The notes: a model not told the origin generated them from the letters alone. Positions 48,757-57,176 are shown, counted from the first letter of the stretch. The stretch: DNA of 64,000 nucleotides from Allocatelliglobosispora scoriae (GCF_014204945.1 NZ_JACHMN010000003.1:1054001-1118000); one strand, 5' to 3'. Numbers and translations: made by a program.

Positions 48757-51293
48757 TTCCCGTACCCAACCTGGATGACCGCACCTTTGCCGACCTGGTC
48801 ACCGAGGCCAGAGACCGCGTTCAACGCTCCTGCCCGGAGTGGAGCGACCTCTCCGTCCACGACCCGGGCGCGGCCCTGCTGGAGGCCTTCGCCTACCTCA
48901 CCGAGGTGATGCTCTACCGGCTCAACCGGCTGCCGGAGAAGGCCTACCTCGAGTTCCTCAACCTGCTCGGGATCACCCGGCACCCGCCGGCGGCCGCCTG
49001 GGTCGAGCTCACCTTCACCCGCACGGGGCAGGACACCGCCGAGCGGATCACCATCCCGATCGGCACCCGGGTCCTCGCCGCACGGGGAGCCGACCCGCAG
49101 CCGGTCGTCTTCACCACGACCACGCCGGCCGTCATCGCACCCGGGGCCACCGAGGTCGGCGTCCGCGCCTACCACTGCGAGCTGGTCGAGGGGGAGCTGC
49201 TCGGGCTCGGGACGGGACTGCCGGGGCAGGTGCTGCGTACCGATCGGGCGCCGCTCGTCACGACCGGCGAGGCGCTGGAGGTGATGCTCGGGGTGCAGAC
49301 GGCCGAGCCGTCGACCGGTGCCGCCGCCCGGGAATATCAGGGCAAGACGTTCGAGATCTGGCGGCAGGTGGAGACCTTCGCGGGGCTCACCCCGCTGGAC
49401 CGGGCCTACATCCTGGACCGGGCCTCGGGGGTCATCACCTTCGCGCCGGACCTGGACCGGTCCGGGGTGCCCGGTGCCGTGCCGGGGGCGCACCGCGAGA
49501 TCCGGATGTGGTACCGGATCGGCGGCGGCTCCGGGGGCAACGTCGCCGCCGGGACGCTGACGACGCTGCGGGATCAGCTCGGTGGCGTACGCGTCACGAA
49601 TGTGGATCCGGCCCGGGGCGGGCGCGACATCGAGCCGGTCGACGCTGCCGCGAGGCGCGGGCCCTACGAGCTGTTCAGCCTGCACCGGGCGGTGACCGCG
49701 CGCGACTTCGAGCTGCTCGCGACCGCCGACTCGCCCGCCGTGGCGCGGGCGCGGGCCTTCACCCGGGCCTCGATGTGGTCCTTCGCCCGGCCCGGCGAGG
49801 TCGAGGTGACGCTGGTCCCGTTCGTGCCCGAGGCGGCCCGGCCCGGCTGGCGCCTGCCCGTCTCCGCCCTGATCGAGCGGCAGCTCGAAGAGGTCCGGCT
49901 GGACACTCAGTCCAATCTCGACAGCCGTCGCGCGCTCGGCACCTCGGTCACCACGACCTGGGCCCGCTACAAGACGGTCTCGATCCGCGGCAAGGTCGTC
50001 GTCGGGCGGCAGGAGGACCTCGACGCGGTCCGCCGGCGCATCCACGACCGCCTCTACCAGACGATCAGCCCGCTGCCCGCGCCCGGCACCGTCGAGGGCT
50101 GGGCCTTCGGCGAGCCGCTGCGAGCCTCCAATGTGTATCGCATCCTGGAGCAGGCCGAGCCTGGCGTGCGCTACGTCGAGGGCGTCCGCTTCGTCGTCGA
50201 CCACGCGCCCGACCACGACATCCGCACCCTCGCCTCGGACAACTACCAACCCACCACCTGGTACGCCGGTGGTGCCGAGCAGCTCTTCCGCTCCACCAAC
50301 GACGGCAGTGGATGGGAGCTGATCAGCGACTTCCCCGGCGAGCGCGTCCGGCAGGTCCTGCCCGCGCCCGCCGCGGACCGCCCCGGCGTCGTCGCCCGGC
50401 CCGGCACCGTCGCCGCGATCACCAACTCCGACGAGGGCGGCTCCTCCGTCTATGTCTCGACCGACCTCGGCGAGACCTGGCGCAAGATCGCCGAGATCGA
50501 CGCGGTGGTGCTGGAGGCGACCTGGATCGACCGCGAGGAGGCGGTGTCGCTGCTGCTCGCCTCGGATGTCGGCCTCTACGAGATGTCGTTGATGGACGGT
50601 GCGGTGCCGCTGCAGATCATCGTCGACCAGAAGGACCCCGACCGGGGCTTCTACTCCGTGAAGGCGTTCGTCTCCGAGCGCGGCGTCTGGGGCGTGGCCC
50701 TGGCGTCGCAGACGTCCTACGGCATCTACCTCTCCACCGCCGGGGGACGGCAGGGCACCTTCGCCCACATCGGACTCGCGGGCACCGACACGCGTACGCT
50801 CGCCGTGCAGCTGGAGGGCCCCGACACCGTGCTCTGGGTCGGCACCGGCATGGCCGACCCGCGCAAGCCCGGCAAGGGCTGCTACCGGGCGCGCCTTTTC
50901 GAGGCCGACATCCGCTGGCAGGAGCTCTCCGCCGGGTGGACCGGGGGCACCTGCTGGGACCTCGACTTCCTCGACGGCATCGCCTACGCCGCCAGCCAGA
51001 GCGCCGGGGTGCTGACCCTCGACACCCGGGCCTCGGCACCGCAGTGGGAGACCCCGGCCGTCAACTGCGGACTGCCGCTGCGCGACCGGACCCGCTTCGA
51101 ACCGGTGCAGACCATCGCCGCCGCCGAGCAGGTCCTCGCGGGCGGGGTCCGGGGCATCCAGGCCCGGGTCAACCCGACCCAGTGGAAGTCCGCCGCCAGC
51201 ACCGAACTGCCCCAGCTCGTCACCGTCCCGCCGACGTGGCTGCTCGTCTCGGGCGACCACGACATCCAGGTGGTGATCGACGATGCGGCGTGA
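48753..51293 (+). CDS. Baseplate J-like protein (Afp11-like) fused to an Asp-box beta-propeller
   Basis: 846 aa. Residues 1-about 490 are a baseplate wedge protein: LSVHDPGAALLEAFAYLTEVMLYRLNRLPEKAY in parts, ITIPIGTRVLAA, GGSGGNVAAGTLT and SLHRAVTARDFELLA. From about residue 500 the sequence changes to a propeller with BNR/Asp-box motifs: LFRSTNDGSGWEL (about 510), VYVSTDLGETWRKI (about 567) and degenerate copies (IYLSTAGGRQGTF, about 656). Asp-box propellers bind glycans or proteins. No separate fibre gene exists, so this part may provide recognition or contact. Confidence 0.9.
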   Translation: MIPVPNLDDRTFADLVTEARDRVQRSCPEWSDLSVHDPGAALLEAFAYLTEVMLYRLNRLPEKAYLEFLNLLGITRHPPAAAWVELTFTRTGQDTAERITIPIGTRVLAARGADPQPVVFTTTTPAVIAPGATEVGVRAYHCELVEGELLGLGTGLPGQVLRTDRAPLVTTGEALEVMLGVQTAEPSTGAAAREYQGKTFEIWRQVETFAGLTPLDRAYILDRASGVITFAPDLDRSGVPGAVPGAHREIRMWYRIGGGSGGNVAAGTLTTLRDQLGGVRVTNVDPARGGRDIEPVDAAARRGPYELFSLHRAVTARDFELLATADSPAVARARAFTRASMWSFARPGEVEVTLVPFVPEAARPGWRLPVSALIERQLEEVRLDTQSNLDSRRALGTSVTTTWARYKTVSIRGKVVVGRQEDLDAVRRRIHDRLYQTISPLPAPGTVEGWAFGEPLRASNVYRILEQAEPGVRYVEGVRFVVDHAPDHDIRTLASDNYQPTTWYAGGAEQLFRSTNDGSGWELISDFPGERVRQVLPAPAADRPGVVARPGTVAAITNSDEGGSSVYVSTDLGETWRKIAEIDAVVLEATWIDREEAVSLLLASDVGLYEMSLMDGAVPLQIIVDQKDPDRGFYSVKAFVSERGVWGVALASQTSYGIYLSTAGGRQGTFAHIGLAGTDTRTLAVQLEGPDTVLWVGTGMADPRKPGKGCYRARLFEADIRWQELSAGWTGGTCWDLDFLDGIAYAASQSAGVLTLDTRASAPQWETPAVNCGLPLRDRTRFEPVQTIAAAEQVLAGGVRGIQARVNPTQWKSAASTELPQLVTVPPTWLLVSGDHDIQVVIDDAA

Positions 51294-51750
51294 CGCGATC
51301 GCCGGGATGCTCCCGGCCGCCTACCAGCGGGCCATGCACCCGAGCGGCGTGCTCTTCGCCCTGCTCGACGTCATGGAGGGGCTGCACGAGGCGAGCGAGG
51401 CCCGCCTCGACACCGTGGAGGACCTCTTCCACCCCTACCGCACGCCGGAACGGATGCTGCCCTTCCTCGCCCGCTGGGTCGCCGTCGACCACCTCGGCTC
51501 CGGCCGGGACCTGGTCGCCCGCGGCACGGCACTGGCGCAGTCCCGGGGCACCGGGCCGGGGCTGCGGGCCGCGATCTCCATCGCGACCGGACTGTCTCCT
51601 GCCGAGATCGGGATCGAAGAACCCGCTGACCGGCCGTTCCACCTGATCGTCCGCATTCCCGCCGGATCTGAGCTGACCGAGCGGGTCCGGCACATCGTCG
51701 AGCTGGAGAAGCCAGCCGCGACCACGTTTGAGATGGGAACTCTGCCATGA
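51283..51750 (+). CDS. Phage tail protein I-like baseplate protein (Afp12-like)
   Basis: 155 aa. Matches the P2 gpI-like TIGR02242 group: MLPAAYQRAMHPSGVLFALL, DLFHPYRTPERMLPFLARWV and GTALAQSRGTGPGLRAAISI. It closes the baseplate wedge and usually connects to a fibre; it is far shorter than Afp12. Overlaps the previous gene by 11 bp and the next by 4 bp. Confidence 0.88.
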   Translation: MRRDAIAGMLPAAYQRAMHPSGVLFALLDVMEGLHEASEARLDTVEDLFHPYRTPERMLPFLARWVAVDHLGSGRDLVARGTALAQSRGTGPGLRAAISIATGLSPAEIGIEEPADRPFHLIVRIPAGSELTERVRHIVELEKPAATTFEMGTLP

Positions 51751-52808
51751 CCGCTAAATGGGTAGTCACCACCGCCACCGAGCGGGTCGCGATGGACCAG
51801 TCGCGTACCGCCGAGGTGACCTTCACCGTCACCAACCAGTCGCTGCGCAACGCCCGCGCGGTCTTCGACATCCGCACCGGAGAGGGCGTCGACGAATCGT
51901 GGTTCACGATCGACGACCCGCAGCGGCCGATCAAACCGGCCGCCTCCGTGCCCTACCTGGTGAGCGTCAAGGTGCCGCCGACGGCGCCGCCCGGCTCCTA
52001 CGAATTCGAAGCCCGCGTCTACCCGCCCGACTCGGCGCCGGAGGAGAACTTCGTGCTCAGCCGCCGGGTGCTCCTGGAGGTGCCCGCGCCGCCCGCGCCG
52101 GTGAAGAAGCCCTTCCCGTGGTGGATGGTGATCGCCGCGGCGCTGCTGGTGCTGGTCATCGGCGTCATCACCTGGGTGGTCTGGCCCAGCTCCGCCGAGC
52201 CCGAGGTCGCCCCGAGCGCCTCGCCCAGCCCGTCCGTCTCCGCCTCGGCCGCACCGGTCGTCTTCGCCGCGGTGCCGAAGCTCGCCGGGCTCAGCCTCGC
52301 CGACGCGAAGGCAGCCCTGGTCAAGGCCGGGTTCGTCGTCGGTGCCGTGCAGTACAACTGGGACAACGGCCGGGGCCCGGGCTCGGTGGTCCGCCAGTCG
52401 CTGCCGGCCGGCCTCTTCGCGGGCAAGGGCAGCATCGTCGACCTCGGCATCGGGGCCGCCGCGTCGAAGCCGGTCGTCTCGGCTCCCGCCAACAACTCCA
52501 GCGTCCCGCCCGGGCGGATGCCGAACGTCGTCTGGACCCAGCCCGACTCGTGGCCCGCCCGCTGGCTCGTCTCGGTGCAGATCGAGCGGTGCACGCGCAA
52601 CATCCTCGGCGAGACCTGCGGTCCGATCCAGCTCGTCCCCGGCCAGGTCGTGACGGCCCGCGAGGTCACCCCGGCGATGCCGGTCCTCAACTACAACGTC
52701 GTCAACAACACCCGCGACAGCGGCTGGGTCATCGTCAACGTCCAGGTGCTCGACGACTACGGCACCGCGACCGAAGCCGGCACCGTCCGCTTCTACCTGG
52801 AGCACTGA
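51747..52808 (+). CDS. eCIS membrane-anchor candidate: Ig-like domain, one TM helix, PASTA-like domain
   Basis: 353 aa. Residues 1-115 form a beta-sandwich of COG1470 type (RTAEVTFTVTNQSLRNARAV, YLVSVKVPPTAPPGSYEFEA). One helix follows at about 125-146 (PWWMVIAAALLVLVIGVITW). Beyond a Pro/Ser linker is a PASTA-like domain (about 172-236: VPKLAGLSLADAKAALVKAG) and a final beta domain with two cysteines. With no signal peptide, the N-terminus should be cytosolic and the PASTA part outside. Could tie a cytosolic injection machine to the membrane, as proposed for CisA in Streptomyces. Coupled by 4 bp to the baseplate gene. Confidence 0.75.
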   Translation: MTAKWVVTTATERVAMDQSRTAEVTFTVTNQSLRNARAVFDIRTGEGVDESWFTIDDPQRPIKPAASVPYLVSVKVPPTAPPGSYEFEARVYPPDSAPEENFVLSRRVLLEVPAPPAPVKKPFPWWMVIAAALLVLVIGVITWVVWPSSAEPEVAPSASPSPSVSASAAPVVFAAVPKLAGLSLADAKAALVKAGFVVGAVQYNWDNGRGPGSVVRQSLPAGLFAGKGSIVDLGIGAAASKPVVSAPANNSSVPPGRMPNVVWTQPDSWPARWLVSVQIERCTRNILGETCGPIQLVPGQVVTAREVTPAMPVLNYNVVNNTRDSGWVIVNVQVLDDYGTATEAGTVRFYLEH

Positions 52809-52809
52809 G

Positions 52810-53265
52810 ATGCCCGCGCTGACCAGGGGTCAGAAGATCCTCGCCGCCGTGGCGGTGGTGATCATCGCGCTCTTCGTGACCGGTGTCGCCACCCAGGGCG
52901 ACGACGGCGAGGTCACCGTCGACCCGACCCAGAACGGCCTGGTCAAGATGCTGGGCGGCTGGTTCGGCAGCCCTGACCAGGCCGAGCTGGGCGAGTTGAC
53001 CGCGCCCTGCCTCACCGAATCGGTGCTGGCGATCGAGGGGAGCTGCGTGCTCACCGTCAAGGGGTCCGACAAGGACCTCCGCGAAGTCCTGCTCCAGCCG
53101 GACCAGGCGCTCCAGCTGCACACCCGGGCGCCGCACGACGACGCCGTGCTCGACAAGGACGTCGAGGCGGGCAAGGAGATCAAGGTAGCCGTCGACGGCG
53201 ATGGCGTCGACATCACGCTGAGCTGCGAGAAGTGCACTGTGAAGGTGGGTGGGGACAATGGATAG
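52810..53265 (+). CDS. Single-TM protein in the eCIS operon, unknown function
   Basis: 151 aa. N-terminal helix at about 8-27 (ILAAVAVVIIALFVTGVAT), then an exported domain with four cysteines (TAPCLTESVL, EGSCVLTVKG, LSCEKCTVKV) and many acidic residues. Not recognised. Starts 1 bp after the previous stop and overlaps the next gene by 8 bp, so it is part of the same transcript. Cysteine pairing suggests an extracytosolic fold. Confidence 0.7.
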   Translation: MPALTRGQKILAAVAVVIIALFVTGVATQGDDGEVTVDPTQNGLVKMLGGWFGSPDQAELGELTAPCLTESVLAIEGSCVLTVKGSDKDLREVLLQPDQALQLHTRAPHDDAVLDKDVEAGKEIKVAVDGDGVDITLSCEKCTVKVGGDNG

Positions 53266-54031
53266 GCTGCGTACGCCGTTCTTCTTCATCGCGCTCGTCG
53301 CGCTGGGCCTCGTCGTCGCCGTCGAGACCGGGAGCAACTTCCTGCTCGGCCTGACGACCCCGGCGATCGGCACCGCGCAGCAGCTCGGCGCCGATGTGCC
53401 ACCCGGCGCCGCCGAGCGCCCCGGCGGCATCGCGATCAGCTACCTCGCGCTCATCGACGTGGTGCTGCTCGGCACGGTCGTGCTGATGGGCGTGGCGATC
53501 CTCGCCTCCAAGCGGCTGCACGCCCGAGCACAGGGCGTGATCACGCTGATCGGCGCGATCATCCTGATCATCACGGCGCTGGTGCTGCTCTTCGTCGCCA
53601 TCGCGAAGCTGATCCTGATGGTGTCGCTGCTGCTGGCGTTCCCGTTCGGGACGATCGTCTATCTCATCCTGTGGGGGTCCTTCCCCCGTGGTGAGGCGGC
53701 GACGGTGCTCTCGCTGATCATGTTCCTCAAGGTCGTGGCGGTGGTGTGCCTCGTCGCGGCGCAGCAGCGGTTCCTGCAGAACAAGGGCCTGGTGCTGATG
53801 GTGATCACGTCGCTGCTCGGCAACGTGGTGGCGGTGTTCCTGCACGGGCTGGTGCCGGGGATCCTGGTCAGCATCACCGACGACATCGCCGGGATCGTGT
53901 TCGCGATCGTGGCGATCATCTGGGCGATCGTGCTGCTCATCGGCTCGATCCCGGCGATCATCCGGGCGATCCAGGTGACGGCGGAGAGCGCGAAGCAACT
54001 CAAGAGCGCGGCCCCCGCGGTGACCGTGTAG
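53258..54031 (+). CDS. Polytopic membrane protein at the end of the eCIS operon
   Basis: 257 aa with about six hydrophobic segments (FFFIALVALGLVVAVETG, YLALIDVVLLGTVVLMGVAI, GAIILIITALVLLFVAIAKL, and three more). No named family recognised. Shares the operon with the single-TM proteins before it. Last gene of the run; followed by tandem repeats and a GATC-bounded element. Could be a membrane receptor or docking site for the assembled particle. Confidence 0.75.
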   Translation: MDRLRTPFFFIALVALGLVVAVETGSNFLLGLTTPAIGTAQQLGADVPPGAAERPGGIAISYLALIDVVLLGTVVLMGVAILASKRLHARAQGVITLIGAIILIITALVLLFVAIAKLILMVSLLLAFPFGTIVYLILWGSFPRGEAATVLSLIMFLKVVAVVCLVAAQQRFLQNKGLVLMVITSLLGNVVAVFLHGLVPGILVSITDDIAGIVFAIVAIIWAIVLLIGSIPAIIRAIQVTAESAKQLKSAAPAVTV

Positions 54032-54072
54032 CGCGTGGCGCTCTGCGCGTGGCGCTCTGCGCGTGGCGCTCC
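54031..54072. repeat. Three tandem 14-bp repeats
   Basis: GCGCGTGGCGCTCT at 54031 and 54045, GCGCGTGGCGCTCC at 54059. They begin at the stop of the last eCIS gene. First part of the 627-bp gene-free stretch 54032-54658. Confidence 0.85.
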
Positions 54073-54080
54073 ACCCGCTT

Positions 54081-54153
54081 GATCGCGTTGTTTCCGGGAA
54101 ATTGGCCCTTCCGGGGGTCGGTGAGGGCGCTGTTTCCGGGAAACAACGCGATC
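54081..54153. repeat. GATC-bounded inverted repeat, B type, 73 bp
   Basis: GATCGCGTTGTTTCCGGGAA on the left; TTCCGGGAAACAACGCGATC on the right, paired except at the central base of TTTCCGGGAAA. Follows the eCIS operon and could help end or stabilise its transcript. Confidence 0.9.
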
Positions 54154-54188
54154 AAGCGCGCAAGGCAAGGGTGCGCGCGCGGTGATGG

Positions 54189-54216
54189 CACCAACTCTTG
54201 AAGAGTAGGTGGGATC
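54189..54216. repeat. Degenerate half copy of the A-type element
   Basis: CACCAACTCTTGAAGAGT is kept, then AGGTGG replaces TGCGGC before GATC. No second arm. Confidence 0.6.
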
Positions 54217-54217
54217 T

Positions 54218-54320
54218 TGCGGGGCGGGGCGGGGCGGGGCGGCGTGGGGCGGCGCGGCGCGGCGCGGCGTGGGTGTGGGGCGGGGCGCCGCAGGTGCGGG
54301 GCGGCGCGGGCGGCGGCGGC
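54218..54320 (+). repeat. G-rich tract with G-quadruplex potential
   Basis: Four GGGGC units in a row near 54220-54240, then further GGCGGGG-like runs to about 54320. The four-fold GGGG spacing meets the usual rule for an intramolecular G-quadruplex on the plus strand. A decayed B-type element (GGGGCTGTTTCCAGGGACAG) follows near 54431. No gene is supported. Confidence 0.55.
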
Positions 54321-54658
54321 GCGGGTGACGCGTGCCGGGAAGGGTGGGCCGAGCTGGGCGGGGATTCCCACAAGGTTGCTGCAAGGTCGCGCTGGTTACC
54401 TGGTCATAGCCCTTCCACACGCGGAGCGAAGGGGCTGTTTCCAGGGACAGCGCATCAAGCCACCATCCCGCGTCCCAGGATGACCGCACCGCTCGTCCCC
54501 TCGGGGACGACCTTGGCGGGTAGCGATGCGGTTAGGCGCCGACGGACCCCCGTGCCGTCGGCGCCTTCGCCCTGTCGCCGTCGCCTGGCGTCGGAATTCG
54601 TTGCTACGGTGCCTGAGCACAGCCCGAGCCGCCGACACCGACGAGAGGGGCGCGCACC

Positions 54659-55726
54659 ATGCGCCGACGTGCCGCTTCGCTGATCATCACCGCGACCCTG
54701 CTGGCGGGCTGCGGCAGCACCGCCGACCCCGGCGAGCCGATCGCGGCAGCGACCTCGTCCGCGCCCGTCGAGCAGGCCGTCGAGCAGGCCGTCGATCCCG
54801 GCGCCACTGCGGGCGTCTCCGGTACGGCGATCCCGCGGCCCAGCGCCCCCGCGACCGCCGCCTGCCACGGCTTTCCCGCCGACAACGTCTGGCGCGCCGA
54901 CGTCTCGAAGCTCCCCGTGCACCGCTCCTCGTCGACCTATGTCGCCAGCATCGGCGCGAGCGCGGCCATGCATCCCGATTTCGGCTCGGGCACCTGGGAG
55001 GGCGCCCCGATCGGCATCCCGATCACCCAGGTCAAGCCGGGTCAGGCGAAGGTCCGGGTCAGCTTCGAGTACGCGTCCGAGAGCGACAGGGGCCCCTATC
55101 CGATCCCGATCGACGCCAAGGTCGAGGGCGGCCGGAGCAGCACCGGCGACCGCCACGTGATCCTGGTCGACGCGCCGGGCTGCCGGGTCTACGAGCTGTA
55201 CGCCGCCTACCCGTCGAGCGACGGCACGTGGCGGGCCGGGTCCGGTGCCGTCTTCGATCTGCGCTCCAACCGGCTGCGCCCGGCCGGGTGGACCTCCGCC
55301 GACGCGGCCGGGCTCTCCGTCTATGCCGGACTGGTCCGCTACGACGAGGTGGCGGCCGGGCGGATCGACCACGCGATCCGGATCACGGTGCCGAGGACGC
55401 GGGACGCGTACGTGTGGCCGGCCCGGCACCAGGCGTCGGTCCGCACCGACGCGGCGCTGCCGCCGATGGGCCTGCGCCTGCGGTTGAAGGCGTCGGTCGA
55501 CATCTCCCGGCTGCCCGCCCAGGCCCGGGTGGTCGCCGCCGCGATGCAGCGCTACGGCGTGATCATCGCGGACAACGGCTCGTCCTGGTACATCTCGGGC
55601 GCCCCGGACGACCGCTGGTCCAACGACGCGCTGCGGGCGCTGAAGGGTCTGCACGGCAGCGACTTCGAGGCGGTCGACACGTCGAGCCTGATGGTGTCGA
55701 AGGACTCGGGCGCGGTGAAGCGCTAA
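54659..55726 (+). CDS. Lipoprotein of unknown function
   Basis: 355 aa. Lipobox LLAGC at residues 15-19 (Cys19 lipid-modified), followed by a Pro/Ala/Ser spacer to about residue 65. The folded part (CHGFPADNVWRADVSKLPVH, HPDFGSGTWEGAPIGIPITQ, FDLRSNRLRPAGWTSADAAG, WPARHQASVRTD) occurs as a conserved family of secreted actinobacterial proteins without known activity. Outer face of the membrane. Convergent with the flavin monooxygenase; the stops overlap by 4 bp. Confidence 0.75.
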   Translation: MRRRAASLIITATLLAGCGSTADPGEPIAAATSSAPVEQAVEQAVDPGATAGVSGTAIPRPSAPATAACHGFPADNVWRADVSKLPVHRSSSTYVASIGASAAMHPDFGSGTWEGAPIGIPITQVKPGQAKVRVSFEYASESDRGPYPIPIDAKVEGGRSSTGDRHVILVDAPGCRVYELYAAYPSSDGTWRAGSGAVFDLRSNRLRPAGWTSADAAGLSVYAGLVRYDEVAAGRIDHAIRITVPRTRDAYVWPARHQASVRTDAALPPMGLRLRLKASVDISRLPAQARVVAAAMQRYGVIIADNGSSWYISGAPDDRWSNDALRALKGLHGSDFEAVDTSSLMVSKDSGAVKR

Positions 55727-57045
55727 CGGCCCGAGCGCGGCCCGCGCAGGACCCGCAGCGCTATCCCCGGTGCCATCAGCGCGGTCGGCGGGTCGACCAG
55801 GTTGAGCACCCGCAGGAACGCCGCGCCCAGCACCGGATCGGTGGTCGCGGTCCGGTGCAGCCGGTGGACGTAGGCGTTGACGAACCGGACCTTCGCCGAT
55901 CGCCGCCCGGTGACCTCGGGGAACCGCAGGTCCGTGCCGACCGCGATCGACCACGGCCCGTCGACGATCGCCGAGGCCTCGCGGAAGAACCGTCGAGCCA
56001 GGTCGTCGGTCCCGTCGACGAGGAGCCGCCGCAGCAGCAGCGCCTCCAGCGCCGCGACCGTCATCCCCTGTCCGTAGACGGGGTTGAAGCTGCACAGGGC
56101 GTCGGCCACGACGAGGTGGCCCGCGGGGAAGCGGCGCAACCGCTCGTAGCGGCGTCGCGTACTCATCGGATAGCGCATCTTCACCGCGTCGCCGAGCGCC
56201 TCGGAGTCGCGGATCACCTCGGCGACCTGCGGCGCGGCGAGCGTGTCGGCGAAGGCGAGCATCCCGTCGTGATCGGTGGGCGGCTCCTCGCCGAGCACGC
56301 CGCTGAGCGCGACGGCGAAGGCGCCGTCCTCCTGCACGGCGACGATCCCGGTCCGGGGCGCGCCGGGCATCGCGTTGGTGAGCGCGCCGAGCAACCCGTC
56401 GAGGTGGCGCTTGTCCCGTCGGTATGTCCTGGTGACATACGTGACGCCGATGCGCACCTGCTCCTCGACCGGGCGGCGGAAACCAAGTTCCTCCAACCAC
56501 ATCGGCGTACGCGATGCGCGCCCCGCGGCGTCGACGACGAGCTCGGCGCCGATGGTCCGCTCCACCCCGGCCGTCGACCGCACCCGGACCCCGGTGACGC
56601 GCCGCCGATCGGGGCTCGCGGTCAGCCCCAGCACCTCGTGGCCGTCGACGATCTCGACGCCGGGCAGCGCGGCGATGCGGGCCCGGATCGCGTGCTCCAG
56701 CAGCGGCCGGCCGATCCCGATGCCGATCAGCGGGGAGTCGGCGCGGCTCATCCGGTAACCGTCGTTGTACCAGTGCACGTCACCGTGCAGGTCGACCAGT
56801 GGTGCGCCGAGCCGGGCGAGTTCGACGGTGAGTCCCGGGAAGAGCTCCTCCAGCGCGGTGCGGCCCCGGGCGAGCAGCACGTGCAGTTGCCGGTCCTGCG
56901 GCACACCGCGCCGGGCCGAGGGCTCCTCCGGAAGGGTGTCTCGATCCACGAGGACGACCTTGGCGTACGCGTCGCTGAGCGCGCGAGCCGTGAGCAGTCC
57001 ACCCATGCTTGCGCCGATCACCACGGCGCTCTTGGCAGCTGCCAT
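55723..57045 (-). CDS. FAD-dependent monooxygenase (PHBH-fold oxidoreductase)
   Basis: 440 aa from ATG 57045. The FAD-binding Rossmann motif is SAVVIGASMGGLLTARAL (GxGxxG variant GASMGG) with acidic strand end KVVLVDRD. The second FAD motif lies in LVVADALCSFNPVYGQGMTV, and ELVVDAAGRASRTPMW is the DG-like motif. Probably hydroxylates an aromatic or lipid substrate using NAD(P)H and oxygen. Typical stand-alone actinobacterial member. No biosynthetic neighbours. Confidence 0.85.
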   Translation of the reverse strand: MAAAKSAVVIGASMGGLLTARALSDAYAKVVLVDRDTLPEEPSARRGVPQDRQLHVLLARGRTALEELFPGLTVELARLGAPLVDLHGDVHWYNDGYRMSRADSPLIGIGIGRPLLEHAIRARIAALPGVEIVDGHEVLGLTASPDRRRVTGVRVRSTAGVERTIGAELVVDAAGRASRTPMWLEELGFRRPVEEQVRIGVTYVTRTYRRDKRHLDGLLGALTNAMPGAPRTGIVAVQEDGAFAVALSGVLGEEPPTDHDGMLAFADTLAAPQVAEVIRDSEALGDAVKMRYPMSTRRRYERLRRFPAGHLVVADALCSFNPVYGQGMTVAALEALLLRRLLVDGTDDLARRFFREASAIVDGPWSIAVGTDLRFPEVTGRRSAKVRFVNAYVHRLHRTATTDPVLGAAFLRVLNLVDPPTALMAPGIALRVLRGPRSGR

Positions 57046-57102
57046 GCGCAAACCCTAAGGTCGCGCCCCCCGCCGAAACCTCTCCTGGATTGCGCACCCC
57101 AC

Positions 57103-57176
57103 GATCGTTACGTTTTGCAGCAAAGCGTGGTCATTTCGCGCCGCGAGGGCACGCTTTGCTGCAAAACGTAACGATC
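57103..57176. repeat. GATC-bounded inverted repeat, D type, 74 bp
   Basis: GATCGTTACGTTTTGCAGCA on the left pairs with TGCTGCAAAACGTAACGATC on the right, extended to GCAAAGC/GCTTTGC. Inner palindrome TTTGC-A-GCAAA in each arm. It lies between two minus-strand genes. Confidence 0.95.

Noticed and set aside
41577-54031. Interpretation as a prophage or type VI secretion system
   Set aside because: No capsid, terminase, portal, integrase or lysis genes; no TssJ, TssL, TssM or TssK. Order and CIS_tube/LysM-like protein fit an eCIS.
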